Below are positions 21,471-33,830 of a stretch of 64,000 nucleotides of DNA, piece after piece. The stretch comes from Enoplolaimus lenunculus (lineage: Eukaryota > Nematoda > Enoplea > Enoplida > Thoracostomopsidae): contig JASANG010002502.1 of assembly GCA_030248215.1 (NCBI GenBank), positions 96,945-160,944 of the forward strand, written 5' to 3'. The translations under genes were made by a program, and so were the position numbers. A model generated the notes under the pieces. The model worked only from the letters and a program-made list of their open reading frames with translations, made no database searches and had not been told where the DNA came from. Numbering within the stretch: position 1 is the stretch's first letter; every line of letters begins with the position of its first letter.

Positions 21471-22424
21471 ACTTATGACAACAATCAGATTTCAGGGAAA
21501 CAGGCCGACTTTATATCGCACAATAAAAACAGTCGCAAAAGTCATATTAGTCATACTAGCTGGCTTCGCAGTATTTTACACTATATACTTTATAATACCT
21601 GAAATTTCATAAATACGAACTGTCAGAACGTTGTTTAAGTTTAAACTTAACTTCACTAAAATTATCTATTTACTACAAATACTCCCAACAGGTCTCTTAA
21701 GACAACTATCGCGTGTAGTATGTAAAAGCAAACTGCAAAAGGAAAAAGTTGGTCAACAGGCTTCACCTTTGAGTGATGAATAACCCTCGCAGATATACTT
21801 AGGTTACGATGACGAATGCTTAATTAGGAATGGTCGGGATGCAGATACATGACTAATTCAACATTTTACATAAGTTTAGTGTCTTTGGTCTAAGTCGACG
21901 ATTGCTTAGTAAATGTGGTAGAGCGTTCGCTAAAGGACGCGCAGCTTAGCTTGATAGTCGAACCCACTCTGCGCCAGCTATTATTCTTGCTTTATTTATG
22001 TCATTTTTGGGTTATCAGGAAAACTGTTATTTCTCTTGCGTTTGTCCTTGAAAAAATTAATTAAAAGCATCGTTCTCAAAAATTATAATCTTTAATTGTT
22101 AGGATTTGAGTCCTCGAAGTTGTAATGTATCCTATCTGTTTTTTAAACTTGTGTATAATTAAACTTGGAATAGGTGTCGGCATCGGTATATCTTCAAAAT
22201 AATCGGTATCGGCATCTGGAAAAAATTTGGTATCTGCACATCCCCAAGTAAGGATAGTACACTGTTTTATGATTTATTTGAAATAACTTTTTGTGAATGA
22301 CATTGGTCGCTTCGCATGGCGTACTGCCCTTTAATATTTTACACACTGAGCTGCTAAAATATAGATGGAGACAGAAATTCCTTTCTATCTTTAAAAAATT
22401 AGGATCATGTTCAGGTTTATGTAA
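21471..22424. other. AT-rich spacer with a tRNA-like unit
   Basis: No gene. Bases 21898-21975 contain a box A-like TAGTAAATGTGGTAGAGCG and box B-like TAGTCGAACCC, a decayed tRNA-derived unit. Near 22165-22215 a short stretch rich in ATCGGCATCGG belongs to a dispersed family also seen at 44413, 48900 and 51871. Confidence 0.45.
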
Positions 22425-22600
22425 TAAAAATTCCGGGCCCTGGCTTGCCCGAAAAATAAATCCGAGTCCGGGTCCGGGTTAGCATTCTTAAAAATTCCGG
22501 GTCCAGGGCCGGGGTTTTCTTCCAGAAAAATCGGGGTTCGGGATTTTTCCAGAAAAATCCGGGTCCGGGCTTTTTCTGTAAAATCCGGACCCGGGTATTT
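22425..22600. repeat. CCGGGTCCGGG-rich block
   Basis: Several short repeats of TCCGGGTCCGGG separated by A-rich stretches, in the style of the internal hexamers of the neighbouring MITEs but with a different word. Probably another MITE; termini were not found. Confidence 0.4.
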
Positions 22601-22852
22601 ATTTTTAAATGTTGCAACTCTAATTGATTGTAGTTTAGCTTTACAGAACCAAACAATCATCGCCAATTTGTTCATGCGACATTTTTTGAAAATTGTTGCA
22701 AGTCAAAAGACACCCTGAGTAAATATATACATATGTATATATATTTGTAATACAAATTATTCGTATATATGGTCGCAAAATGTGTAGTTCCGATTCCGGT
22801 ATGAATTTGCTGTTTCGGCTTCGATATGATCCAGTTCCACTTTGCACCCTGA
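22600..22852 (-). mobile_element. MITE, CAGGGTGCAAAG subfamily, partial
   Basis: Ends at CCACTTTGCACCCTG (about 22851), the complement of the CAGGGTGCAAAGTGG terminus. Contains an inner ACACCCTGAG segment and a short ATAT run near 22720. The other end is degraded. Confidence 0.6.
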
Positions 22853-23589
22853 TATCCAGTGAAAATGGGGGGTACACAGTTAACGAATGGACGACCTTGG
22901 TAAAAATTGGGGCATGAAAGCATGTAAGACATTCTCGTCCTTGTGCATATGCGAATACACTGTACATGCACTGTATTGTATGTTGTCCGCCGCTCTGGTG
23001 GAGATGCAGTTAACTATACAAAGTGCGACCGGAATTCGCATCATTTATCTATTGAATGGTTTTCGATGAGTTAACTTATCAATAAATCATTCTTGTTCGT
23101 GCTACGTTTTTGAGAATGGGAATCGGAATTTTGAACTTTTAATTGTAATCCTACTTGTGATATTTATTGCTTAAAAATGAAAAAAAACATATTGCCGAAC
23201 TTTGTTGGATTTGGCTTTTGGATTCGGTTTTTCCACAACCGAATCCGAATCCGAACCTCAAATTTTTGCCGAATCCGAACCTTTGTTGCCTCCCTGGTAC
23301 TAAGCCTATTGCAATAAGCAAGATCATAACAGATTATATATGTTTAAAATAAATTACGAAAAGTTTCGCTATCAGTATTGCCGGAACCTATTTCCAAAAT
23401 TCTACTGTAGCCGGAGGTCAATTTTTTGTCGCGCCGGAGCTCGACCCAGATAACAGCCTTTTCAAGCTTAGTTTCGATTATTGCACGATCCACTGAGATG
23501 CTCATACCATACGTACTCCATGTGTGAAGGGATGACAGTCATTTAAGATGTAGAAAACAATATTAATGAAACAGTTTGCATAGCTTAAC
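22853..23589. other. AT-rich spacer with a CCGAATCCGAA repeat
   Basis: No gene is seen. Near 23215-23295 CCGAATCCGAATCC and GAATCCGAACCTTTGTTGCC match a second copy near 30985-31035, so this is another dispersed family. Confidence 0.45.
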
Positions 23590-23970
23590 AGTATTGTAAC
23601 CAAATCGGAGCAGCATATTTATACCGGAATTGGATTCTTAACTGAAAATTTTGGTACCATAAAGATAGTTTGCGTTAGCAAATTAATTTAGGGTGTCTGT
23701 TGACTGGCAGAAATTTTCAAAAACGTCGTACGAAATGTTGGCGGTGATTCTTTGGTTCTTTAAAACTAAACCATAAACAATTATTAAATAAGCAAACTCA
23801 TAGAAGTTAGTTTAATAGATAAATTATACACAATTTTTATGCATAATATCACAAGAAGTAGGATAAAAATTTGAATTTCAAAATTCCGATTGCGATTGAT
23901 TGTACAATCGGAATCGGAACTCGTTTGAATCGGAGTTGTAATCGGAAGCGCAATTCGGGTTGCACAATGC
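23590..23970 (+). mobile_element. MITE, CAGGGTGCAAAG subfamily, diverged copy
   Basis: The interior GGGTGTCTGTTGACTGGC and CACAAGAAGTAGGAT match the copies at 36960 and 46462; the right end reads TTCGGGTTGCACAATG. Confidence 0.55.
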
Positions 23971-24205
23971 AATGCGATGGAAACTACCAAATTTGATCGT
24001 CGTTTGAGAATTCTACGGTTAGATCTAGCAAATTGGATTCGGTAGGGGCTGCAATGTTAGTAAAGAGATGGCCAGATGGAATATATAGTCGAAAGTGTGA
24101 TAAAATTGTTATTTAAGTGCTGAATTATTGACTTATGTCAAAAGAGCAAATACGATATCAGCCGGCCAGAAAAATCAGTATTTGTCAATATCTGGTTCCG
24201 GTAAT

Positions 24206-24430
24206 CTGGCTTCTCCATAGCTTGAAAATTTCCGCCGGGGGTGCGTTTTTGAAAATTTTTGACCTAGAAAAGTCCTGGGGAGCCCCCCAGCAAAAAAATT
24301 TGCTGGAGGGCATTTTGCTGGGGGGCGGCCGAAAATTCGCCGGGGGGCCTTTCCTGGGGGCGGCAAAATTTTCGCCGGGGGAAAATGAAAATTTCGAAAA
24401 GTGCTGGGTCCCCCGCTGTGGAGAAGCCAG
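24206..24430. mobile_element. MITE with CTGGCTTCTCCA termini
   Basis: CTGGCTTCTCCATAG at the left and CTGTGGAGAAGCCAG at the right form near-perfect terminal inverted repeats, flanked by the direct repeat GTAAT (24201-24205 and 24431-24435). The interior is GC-rich with GCCGGGGG and GGGGGCGG words. It has no coding capacity, and its superfamily is unclear. Confidence 0.7.
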
Positions 24431-24435
24431 GTAAT

Positions 24436-25083
24436 AAATTCGGTATTTTTCACTAGAATATTCCGGTACTTTCGGTATTGAATTTTTTCTCGTTCGAAAA
24501 TTTAAGAATAATTGGCATATTATTCTAACTAATCTTTTCAAACATTGTCTTAGCGTGTATTGCAAAAATTTTCACTTTGTGTCATTCTCCATACTCTACC
24601 ATACGTTTCAAAGCTACTTCATTTTTTTAAGGATTTTGGTCATTTAATTAACTTGGGTTCTCTGAAATTCATTAGAAATACATTGAGGGCGAAATTTGCT
24701 TTTGTTGAAAGTGAGGATCTACAAAACGCGAAATTTTGGTGAAAGATTTTGTTTCGAATCGCTAATTATTAAATAATTTTCCCGTTAAAAGCGATAAAAT
24801 TGCTTAAAAACGAAACTCGTCGGTAACAAGGATTTTTTCGGTTACAGTTCCGGTATTTTTTAACCTTGTGGTCCGGGTATTCTATAATTCCGGTTGAACA
24901 TTGATTATTGTGTTAAAGCTTCAACCGAATGCCAAATAAATTACGTTCTTAACGAAACATTGCTTAAGGTTGATAGCATTAGATGGAAACATAGGTTTGG
25001 CTTTTGACGCGTGGAAATAGATGCTTATCATTGAACGTTCGCTATGTGCATATTAATTTTTTTTGCTAAATCTTGCGTTTCAG
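24436..25083. other. Decayed CCGGTATT-rich repeat and spacer
   Basis: Between about 24450 and 24900 words such as TTCCGGTA and ATAATTCCGGTTG recall the CAGGGTGCAACCGG MITE family, but the termini are worn. No earlier exon of the PRC1-like gene was found here. Confidence 0.4.
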
Positions 25084-28000
25084 GGCAATCATCAAAATGC
25101 CGTCAATTGCACCAACGATGCAACAACTTATGCGAGCCATTACGGTTCTGTGTGCAGCGCTGCAACTCCCTAATATACAGGCGAGTCATGTTGGAGTAGT
25201 GCGCCGTTCACAATAATTTTGTCAACGGTGCCACAGAATATGCCATAGCCCAAGGCTATCACGAGGTCATTTTCAAAATGACCTCGTGATAGCCTTGGGC
25301 TATAAGCGAAATCGCTTATAGCTCAGGGCTATCACGTGTCAGCCCCTTCCTCGAAACTCGTGATAGCTCTGAGCTATCACAAACCCCCTCGAATTTAGCC
25401 ACACACACCACATACACAAACACAATACAAACGCACACAACGCAAATTAACACACAAACAACACACAAACCTATCAAGTTACTATTGTAAAATTTTCAAA
25501 TATTCGTTTTAGCCCTGAACAAGGGCAACTTTTGTGGCACCGTTCGATTTTCAAAATTTTGAGGAAGATGGAAAATTTTATGGTATGAAAGATATAGGCC
25601 ATTTATAAGTCTACCCTACCACAGCATAAAATTTTCTAGTGGCCGAGCGTGATACGTGTGCATCAATACAGCGTAGTTACTTCAGTTCATAGCCTACTAT
25701 ATGCAAGCATTAATGAATTGGAAGCTGGACCATATTTAACATAAGTTTAAGTTAAACTTCCAAAAATTCCGGTTTCTAGAAGAATGAGTTTTAAGATCCA
25801 TTTTAAACTTTTCCAAGTTCAAAAATTTGAAAAAATTTTCCATTTGTTTCGTTTCCCCGTCAAAAACGCTTGACCCCGCCTTTCTACGTTTTAGCGATTA
25901 AATTAAGAGCTATGACCTGAAACAGTGTGACCTTACAACAGATGACCTTTGTACATATATTTCAAAACTTGAATATTGAACTGTTGCGTCGCACTTATGC
26001 CGCTTTCACGTTGCACGCACAGCAATAATTGCAACAGCAATATGCGTTTTGAAACTACACAAGAAAATGTTAAAATTTGACCTTCAGTGACATTTTCAGC
26101 ATAAAATTTTAGGTACATGTAGTGAGTGACCTCTGCTTTTCAATGCAAGACTGACCTCCATGGACTTTTTGTAAGCTGAAAATGATGGCCGTTTTTCACT
26201 GAAATTTTGAAGAGCGCAGCAAATATCAATTTCACGAATGAAATTGTGCGGAACACGTCATACATAATTAACATGCTGAACAAATAGCTAATTTCCCGCA
26301 AACGAATATATGTTTGCGCATTCTTTGCGAGTTTCAATCAAGCATTTGAGATCGTTTCACTGGCAGACTGGGGAACGCGGCAATTAGAGACTGGTAGTCT
26401 CAGGCGTATGTTTAGACTTACGCGTAGACTTAGTAGGCACGGCCGTATAATTAAAATTATCCAAACAATTAACACAATTATGCGCCGTTCACAATAAATA
26501 TTTCTAGACACCCTTACGCCTGAAAATTTTTCTAAGTCTGTTCAAAAGCGTGAAAATTTTCCCAAGTCTACTCAATGTTCCAAAATTTGAGGTTTGCCAC
26601 AAAACTCCTCATAGCACTGAGCTAGCGTGCAGGGCAGAGGATTAAAATTCTAAAATTAAATTTGTTGGTATCAAGTTTCATAACACACATAAACATATGT
26701 GTGTTATGAATATAAATATACATAGAAGAGGAAATTTTGTGATAGCTCAGGGCTATCACGAGTTTCGAGGACGGGGCTGACACGTGATAGCCCTGAGCTA
26801 TAAGCGATTTCTCTTATAGCCCAAGGCTATCACGAGGTCATGGAGGCTACGGATTCGGTTTTCAATTTTTTCTTGGCCGGTGCCATATGGCGCGCGGACA
26901 AGGCCAGAAAAACATCTTTGGAAAGGCTGAATTATTTTACAAGAAGTGAGGTTGTCCGTACTTGGTGTCCAGTTATCACTTGAAACTATTTCTTCCTATG
27001 ACGCATTAAGATTTAGCTTGAACCCAGGCTTGAAATAAACTGCACGGATTGGCAAGAAACAAAAAAATTTACGTGAACAATTTTTAAGCTTGAAAACTTG
27101 ATTAATTTAACCTGTACTTCAGTGATGAAATTTCTTATGAATTTTTTTGCAGTTCGGACAAAAATTTAAATTTTGTTTGTTGTAAAATCTTAGCTTCTTT
27201 TGGACCACGATGTTGAATGTTGACATATTTGTGTAGATTATGTATTAGAAGTTTACTTGCAAACATATTTTAGGAGCCGTGCAGCATGGAGTACTTGCGC
27301 CAGCAACACGGAGAGCTGGTCCAAGAGAAAAGGCGCCGCCGCCAAGAATATAAAAGATGGGCCTCAGTGCACGAGTGAGGGTTTATACTTGTAATTTAGA
27401 CGCTTAGCTCAGTAACTCGCACATCAAAAGTGTCCAGATCTAGAGATTATCAAAATATATGTGAACACAATATACAAACTGAATTCTGATTGCCATATAA
27501 ATGTTCGGCATTTTTATTCTTCAGTTTAAGGATTCCACCACACTGTCTCCTGTTTTGTATTATCGAAAGCAGTAACTTAATTTCGTTTTAAAGAATTTGA
27601 GATCGCAATGAGCAGAATTACTTTCATGCATGTGTTAATCTTCACTGACATTTCGTGGAAAATTTTATAGCGGCAATCTGGTATTGGTTTGTTCTAGCGA
27701 AGTCTCGATATGTCTTGATGAAGGTCCATCACCATATCGAGACATGCTGTCAAATCATCCCACGGGAGTTCCAACACTACAAGAGATCGATGCACTGAGA
27801 ACTCTCGCTGAGCAAAAAGCTGAAGAGTTGGTAAGTGTATAACACGTAGAAAATCTCACGATACCAGCTGTTTGAAAGGGATAGGAAGCTTACTGTTGCA
27901 GAAATGTGTTATACTCTATCAGAAATGATTTCCAGACAACTACAAATGTCATGTTGATTTTTGCAAGCCCCGTGTTTCCGGCCTTGCCTGGTTGCGGCTA

Positions 28001-30471
28001 AATTTTGTTGAAACTAAGTTACGGTTCAATTATAACGTAACAAAAACCTAAATTCAGATTAACATCTGTTTGAAATTACAACCTTAATATTTCAAGTTTT
28101 CTAGTGTAGAAAGCTTCCAAGATGTTCGTTTTACGAATTCTCCTGCCAGGAATATGAGTTCATTGATTTGTAGGGCATGAAGAGAGAAGTCCTCGAGCTA
28201 ATTCGAACCAAGCTCCAGGACTTCATCGGCATAACTGGAGAGCCAGTAACATTGACTGAGCTCGAGCAAGAAATCCTTGCGTGGCCAGACAAGGATTACT
28301 TCATCTTCACGCCTGCCATGATCGAACGCCTCAACGAGTACCATGAAGAGGTATGCATTGCCGTCAGTTACTTCTTAAAAAGTATATTACTTAGAAGCTA
28401 CCGCATACGTTTGTATTCCGCTAATGGAGCCGAAATAATAAATACAGCGTTACAGTGGTATCTTTAGCTACTTTAAATAATTTAACTGAATGTATTTAAA
28501 TTTTGAAACAGGCAAGAAGTTACTCATTTTTTAGTAATTTATTGCAAATAAAAATTTAGTGTTTCGGTTTTAACTTTGAAACACTTTTTATGAGAAAAGG
28601 AAAAGTTCCGAAAAGCAACCGAAAAGTTCAGTGTTTTGAGCTGGTACATTTATTCATTAATTAGGTTATATACAACCGACCGTTTCAGCTTGATGACAAT
28701 CGCCGCTTATTCTGGCTGCAGCGGGAGCGGTCCGGCGACATGGTGGCTCGAATTCGACAGATGTGGGATGAGCTGGGCGTGCCGGCTCAAATGCGCCGTC
28801 GAATTTGTCTCGTAACACGCGGTAGGCAAACTTTATTGATGCTTGAAAGTGCTAAGTCTGAAATATAGCATGTTTAGTGATTGATTGCATTGATGTAGGG
28901 CTGATGATTGTAAAAACATGTGTTGGGTCAATTAGCATTGCATGCTTTCTTTTCACTATCTGTTTTAGCGCGTGCAGAGCCGTTCTATATTTATATCTCA
29001 TAGATTCTATTTCATTCTTTTGTACTAATAAATTCCAGAAAACTGCACCATCAAGCTGCTTCGCGAAAACCATGAGGAACTCGCGCGGTTGGAAAACCTG
29101 CCACGCGAACGCGAAGCAGCGGAGGCCTCCATAGACGAATGGGAGGCCGAATTCCGATGGTTGCAGCTATTCGAGGTATGCAGAAACTGCACGGACCTAC
29201 TCGTGGAAGCACAATTCAATTGACATTGAATATTTTAAATTTTAAATTTGTAAATTACGTATTGAGAGTAAAGATATTCTTAATCGCAAGAATTTATACC
29301 GTATTTAGTAATTGACTTCTACAAGAGTTGTGCAATTGCATTAAGCTGTAAATAAGATGACATACTGTAGAATCTTGAAAACTCAACACTCACAGTTTGA
29401 ATTCTAACAAATCGAAGTGGGCTTGAGCTAGGAATTAATGAAATTGTAGAATCAGTCATGTTGTGCTCCTAATAAAGTTATACAATTTAATTACAATTTA
29501 CCAAATGAACAAAAATCTTTGCATAGTGCAACACGAAACTAACACTTAAATTCAAGTCGCGTTTCTTAGTGCGGCGAACTATTTTTTAAATATTTTAGCA
29601 TTTTTGTCAGTTATAAATTCAGGGCGCACTGGCCGACGCAACTGTCCGCAGGCGAGGGGGCCCGTCTGTCACGAAACACGAAAAGGCCAAATTGGCGTCG
29701 CTTAGGCGAATCGCAACACGAGTAAGTGTTAATTAAAAACACAAAATTTCTATTTTAGGTCGAACTAAACTTGCGCTGAATATAACGATATTACTTAACT
29801 TTAAGAGTTTTTATGTATAATCATATCAAAAGGTAGTTCGATTATTACATATTAAATTTATTTTTTATTTGATGTGAAATAATTTTATTTCATATCAGAA
29901 AGCGAACAAAGCGATCGCCGTCGACAACTCCCATTTCGAAAAACATGGCGAACGATGGTGTAACGGCGACGAAAACATCGCCGATTACATCAAACGACGA
30001 AACGACGAATGGGAGGAAACGAAACGGGCCGACCAGTTCCATCAGGTTCGCATAGTGAAACCGCGGGTAGGGTGGTTGCTATGTGACAATTATGTACTAG
30101 TAAATAATGCATGTTTTGTACTACATTTAAGCTAGACATCCAAAAAATAACTAATGACGCTAAAAAGACAGGCATCTGGTTCGTAATATTTGTTATTAGT
30201 AATATTGTTTCAGAAGTTGCTCCGCCCGCAGGCCCAAATCGTCTTACCCGATGCGGAAAATCCGCTGCCGAGCTGTCCTTATTGTGCATGTACGCACATT
30301 AAGGATGGCTCTCGGCCGTTCAAGGGTGTCGCGGGCCTGCGCGCGCACAAAGGAAAGTGCCGCCAACATCCACGACGTGCTCAGCCGTATGGAACAGTCG
30401 AAGGCGGCACTCGCGTAACGAGGCAGGGCACAAAGACATGGCGCATTCCTTTACTCGTGCCACCGGAGTAG
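25084..30471 (+). CDS. PRC1/Ase1/MAP65-like microtubule bundler with C-terminal C2HC finger (nine exons, 5' end not found)
   Basis: Family role: cross-links antiparallel microtubules in the spindle midzone for cytokinesis. Exons fitted by AG/GT sites and matching phase: 25084-25180, 27274-27374, 27671-27830, 28174-28350, 28689-28821, 29039-29175, 29623-29721, 29899-30045 and 30214-30471 (stop TAG), about 435 codons. Landmarks follow PRC1 in order: VLCAALQLPNI, a charged helix EKRRRRQEYKRW, GVPTLQEIDALRTLAEQK, IRQMWDELGVPAQMRRRI, HEELARLE...EWEAEFRWLQLFE, RRRGGPSVTKHEKAKL (the conserved N-R-G-G-L-E-K block) and WEETKRADQFHQ. The last exon adds CPYC, then FKGVAGLRAHKGKC, a C2HC-type finger with a long loop. 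Odd points: the first visible exon would use a GC donor (CAG/GCGAGT); about 50 residues of the spectrin-like domain seem absent between the exons ending 28821 and starting 29039. Exons are much richer in GC than introns, and all frames stay open, so the gene looks alive. Upstream exon(s) with the start codon are missing. Confidence 0.82.
25199..25277 (-). repeat. Terminal fragment of the hairpin-ended repeat family
   Basis: Starts GCGCCGTTCACAATAATTTT, continues GTCAACGGTGCCACA and a hairpin ATAGCC..GGCTAT. On the minus strand this order, hairpin then CCGTTGACAAAATTATTGT then CGGCGC, is the same as in every satellite monomer at 53.5-64 kb. Confidence 0.7.
25245..25303. repeat. Perfect 29-bp-arm palindrome
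   Basis: Arms of 29 bases (left arm begins ATAGCCCAAGGC, right arm ends GCCTTGGGCTAT) around a single C. It is where two hairpin-ended elements meet head to head. A second palindrome, TATAAGCGAAATCGCTTATA, follows directly at 25301-25320. Confidence 0.9.
25279..26840. mobile_element. Foldback-like element with long hairpin-bearing inverted repeats
   Basis: The first 107 bases (from ATGACCTCGTGATAGCC) are repeated in reverse complement at 26734-26840 (ending GGCTATCACGAGGTCAT) with only a few differences; both contain several nested GATAGC/GCTATC stems. The 1.35-kb interior has a CA-rich run (about 25395-25470) and, from 26480, an inner copy of the ATGCGCCGTTCACA repeat. No transposase. It lies inside the intron between the first two visible exons of the PRC1-like gene. 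Confidence 0.75.
26480..26766 (+). repeat. Hairpin-terminated repeat, copy related to 1-417
   Basis: Begins ATGCGCCGTTCACA and shares with the left edge of the window CGTGAAAATTTTCCCAAGTC and ACACATAAACATATGTGTGT. It runs into the hairpin at 26738-26759, where it merges with the right arm of the foldback element. Confidence 0.75.
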
Positions 30472-31252
30472 GCCGTTGTTGAAGGCGCCATTTTGGTAAG
30501 TGAAATAAAACGGATTCAGCTGCAACAAAGTTAATATATGTTAAGTGTTAGTTTCTTTCGGATTGTGTGTCGCTATTTTTCATTTTTCAACGTTATGAAG
30601 GTTATTATGTTTTTCGGTGTGTTGTTAGCCGAAATTATCGATTTTGTTGCAAGTATTGTTATTTTTATCTGAGAGTGGTCCGATTTTTCGGACTTAAGAA
30701 TCGGACTGCAGAAGAGATTACAAGAATCCTGATTTCAGAACAAGGTTTAATTTCGTTGACATCGTAAATGTTTTCCCCAATTGCTCTAACGGCATTTCCA
30801 ACTTCCGTGGTGTTAAAGCCATCAAAAGGCTGCTTATCGTAAATGAGTTTGGATCATCTGTGCTATTCGTTTGAACGTCAATATGAACGTCAGTTTGGTC
30901 TCGATCCACGTTATATACATATAGGAGCATTGCATAATATATACGCAGAGGCAGGGTATAACCGAATTCATGATTTTTGACCGAATCCGAATCCATTGCT
31001 AATTTGCTGAATCTGAATCCGAACCTTTGTTGCCACTTTGCGCAAAGGATAATATAAATTGCAATGACGCAAAACCATGGAATCTGACTAAAAAATTCGC
31101 CTGGACGCAGGATGGACTCGGCTTCGATTTTGAAAAAATACCCTGTTGCAGAAGAGATAACAGATTAATATAACTGCACCAGAACAATTCTGTTGTTGCA
31201 GCTTACGCGTATAGTATTGTTTTGGTTGGAAATAGTTTTTGTATTTTTACAG
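30472..31252. other. 3' flank of the PRC1-like gene and intergenic spacer
   Basis: An AATAAA at about 30505 (GTGAAATAAAACGG) could serve as polyadenylation signal for the PRC1-like gene. Around 30985-31035 lies a CCGAATCCGAA-type repeat fragment. Nothing else is recognised. Confidence 0.45.
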
Positions 31253-33539
31253 ATTTGGCTTTTAACAAACGTGCTTCCGCGTACCCAGTGATAGTTCAAC
31301 ATAGGCCAGATTACAGCGTATCATCAGGTCATTTGCAAGTACGTATTTTCAATTTTTAACACGGAAAACAAGTTTTGGATGAGATGTTATATGTATTCAA
31401 ACAATGGATTTATGTGCAATTGTGACACCTGCATCTGCTTTATTTCTACGGAACAGTGTTGCACAGTGCATACATAACAATACGTACATTTTGATTGAAT
31501 GTAAGATTTAAATATGCATGCTTTCGCGTGGTTTTATTTTGACCGATCCGCTGCCAAAGGCGGAACGAAGTATGCGCCTTACTTATTGCGTAAATCATGA
31601 TTTTTTTAGTTTTTATGAACTTTTTGGTTTTGTTAAATTATCTACAGTTGGAAAAGTTGTGGAAAAATTACAACCTTGTACAGTTTATTTTTCTGCCTAT
31701 TTACTAGCAGTGTCATTGATCATCAGTGTACAAATATTTTTCACATTTCAACGATGAAACTATTTTAAACAACTTTTGGTTCCGTTATGAATTTTAAGTT
31801 ATTTTTGATAGACAAGTACTTTTAGCAATGCCAAAAACCAGAACAAATTCTACCTCAAGCTCAACTGGGATTTTGACAAAGTTGCCGAATGCTTCGAAAT
31901 CACACCGTGACTTTTGGCGCACTCATAGTAGTCGATCAGCTGATATTCCATTTCATTCTGTAGAAAATGGATCACTCGATACTAAAATTAGTATAATTGA
32001 ATCAGAACTTGTTTTGCTCGAAGACTATTCTGCGTTGAATAGTTTGGTATTTTTGATCAAAGTAAGTTTTCAATATGGATATAGCATATTTTCATTGTTT
32101 TTTAATTGGGCAAGCGTAAATGGTTTGAAAATTTGGTGCGGTGTGCGAAAATTTGTTTTGATATGTGGACTTTTCGCAAGTGTTTTTTTGTAAATATAAC
32201 AAATGTGTTCATGGCAAATGTAACCCACAGTGAGTTTCAGATCTAATTCAATGTGTGAAGTTTGTGCAAAAATTAAGTTGAGTATGGTTTCCTTCATACT
32301 TTTCATATTTGCTGGATACGCATATTATAGTTGGTCGAAACAATGATTGTGAGGATTAAATCAACTATATTAATTTTGCGTGAGTTCAGATTTGCCAGAA
32401 GACGTATTCCTACATAGATAATGAATATGTGGCCAATCAAATTTGAACTTCAGTTTAAGCTGTTGATAACGATTATTTTTGTTTTTATAGACAACATGCG
32501 TAATACAATATAAAAGTAATGCGAAGGAAAATTTGCCTAGTCTTGACAGCACAGTTCAAATGCTGCAGGCCGATGGTGGAGTGATGACTGACTTAAAACG
32601 GATCCATGGTAATATATTATTCGGTATATTATATTCACAATTGACGAGCGACGGGAGCGGATTTGTCGTCCCTACGCTGTTACCTATTTTAACTTTCTCT
32701 GGCAAATGTTTTCCAGAATCTTTTTTGAAACAATTTGAGGTCTGTGTACGGTAGTTTATACATTTGTTTCTGTATGGGTTTGGCTAACTTGGTTGTTTAG
32801 ACGTCGATTTATGAAACGGGTTGGCTGAAAACATGTGTTTTCGGAAAAAGATATTTCTGAGTGTCAATTGCAATATTATGCATAATTAAATAAAATCGCG
32901 GACAATATCGCTTGTTCTAGCAGTCGTATATCAAAGTTGTACTGCTGTTTAACATTTACATTACATTTACATTTAAAATTACGAGTGTTTATTAAAAATT
33001 GATCAATTTTTTGTTTTAGGTAACGCTTGTTGAATCGTTCTCTGGCACACTAGAAATCGGTCCAGAACTGAAACAAACAATTGTGTCGCCTAGAAAGCAA
33101 AAAGGGCTTAATGTGTTCACTCAGGCAGATTACGAGCATCGTTTAGAAATGTCGCTTGCCGATATATTGATTGGCGTGTCAATATCGCGATTACGTTATT
33201 GTTGCGACGACGTATAACTGTTTGCTCAAGCGGTATAGTTTGATTCCAAGTTCGGATGCTAATGTAGCTGTGTCCAGTGGTGCTGCTTGTACGTCAAAAA
33301 AGCTAAAGGTATTTGTTACATGTCCATTTATTTGTAATGGTTCAAGTGGTTTCGATAGAATATTTGTTATTAATACTGATGTTTTCATACCTGTTAAGAG
33401 TCGGCTTTATTCAGCTAGAAATATTGCAACTGACATTTCTCTAACCCAATCTCCATGTGGCGGCGCCCGTGTGGTTTAACTTGGGAGGATTTGATGAGTA
33501 ACGGGCTTTTAAAAAACTTCCAAGACAAAAAATCAGGGG

Positions 33540-33830
33540 CAATAATCGGGGATTTCGCGCTAACTTTATTGTATTTTTAACGAGCCGATAAATGCGGCCC
33601 GCAACTGCGACCGCGGTTAAAACCGCGACAAGTTCCGCGGTTAAATCAGGGACTGCGAGAGCGTTTCCACCACGACAACCGCAATTGTGTCCGTGGGTCC
33701 GCGTTTTTAACCGCGACCACGACCGCAACGCGCGTTTGAACGGTCATCACTCAAATACTCTGACGCCGTTACAAAACCGCAACCGCTGTAAACGCAGTCG
33801 CGGTTTCTGCGCACTTAATTCTGTTCTTGA
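33540..33830. repeat. GC-rich block of AACCGCGA/TCGCGGTT words in a VPS13-like intron
   Basis: Dense inverted words (GCGGTTAAAACCGCG, GACCGCGG, CGCAGTCGCGGTT) stand out against the AT-rich surroundings. The outer parts TGCGGCCCGCAACTGCGACC and GCAGTCGCGGTTTCTGCGCA are roughly inverted, so it is probably a MITE insertion. Confidence 0.5.

Noticed and set aside
24135-24565. Glycine- and proline-rich open frames
   Set aside because: They arise from the GC-rich interior of the MITE at 24206-24430 and occur on both strands.
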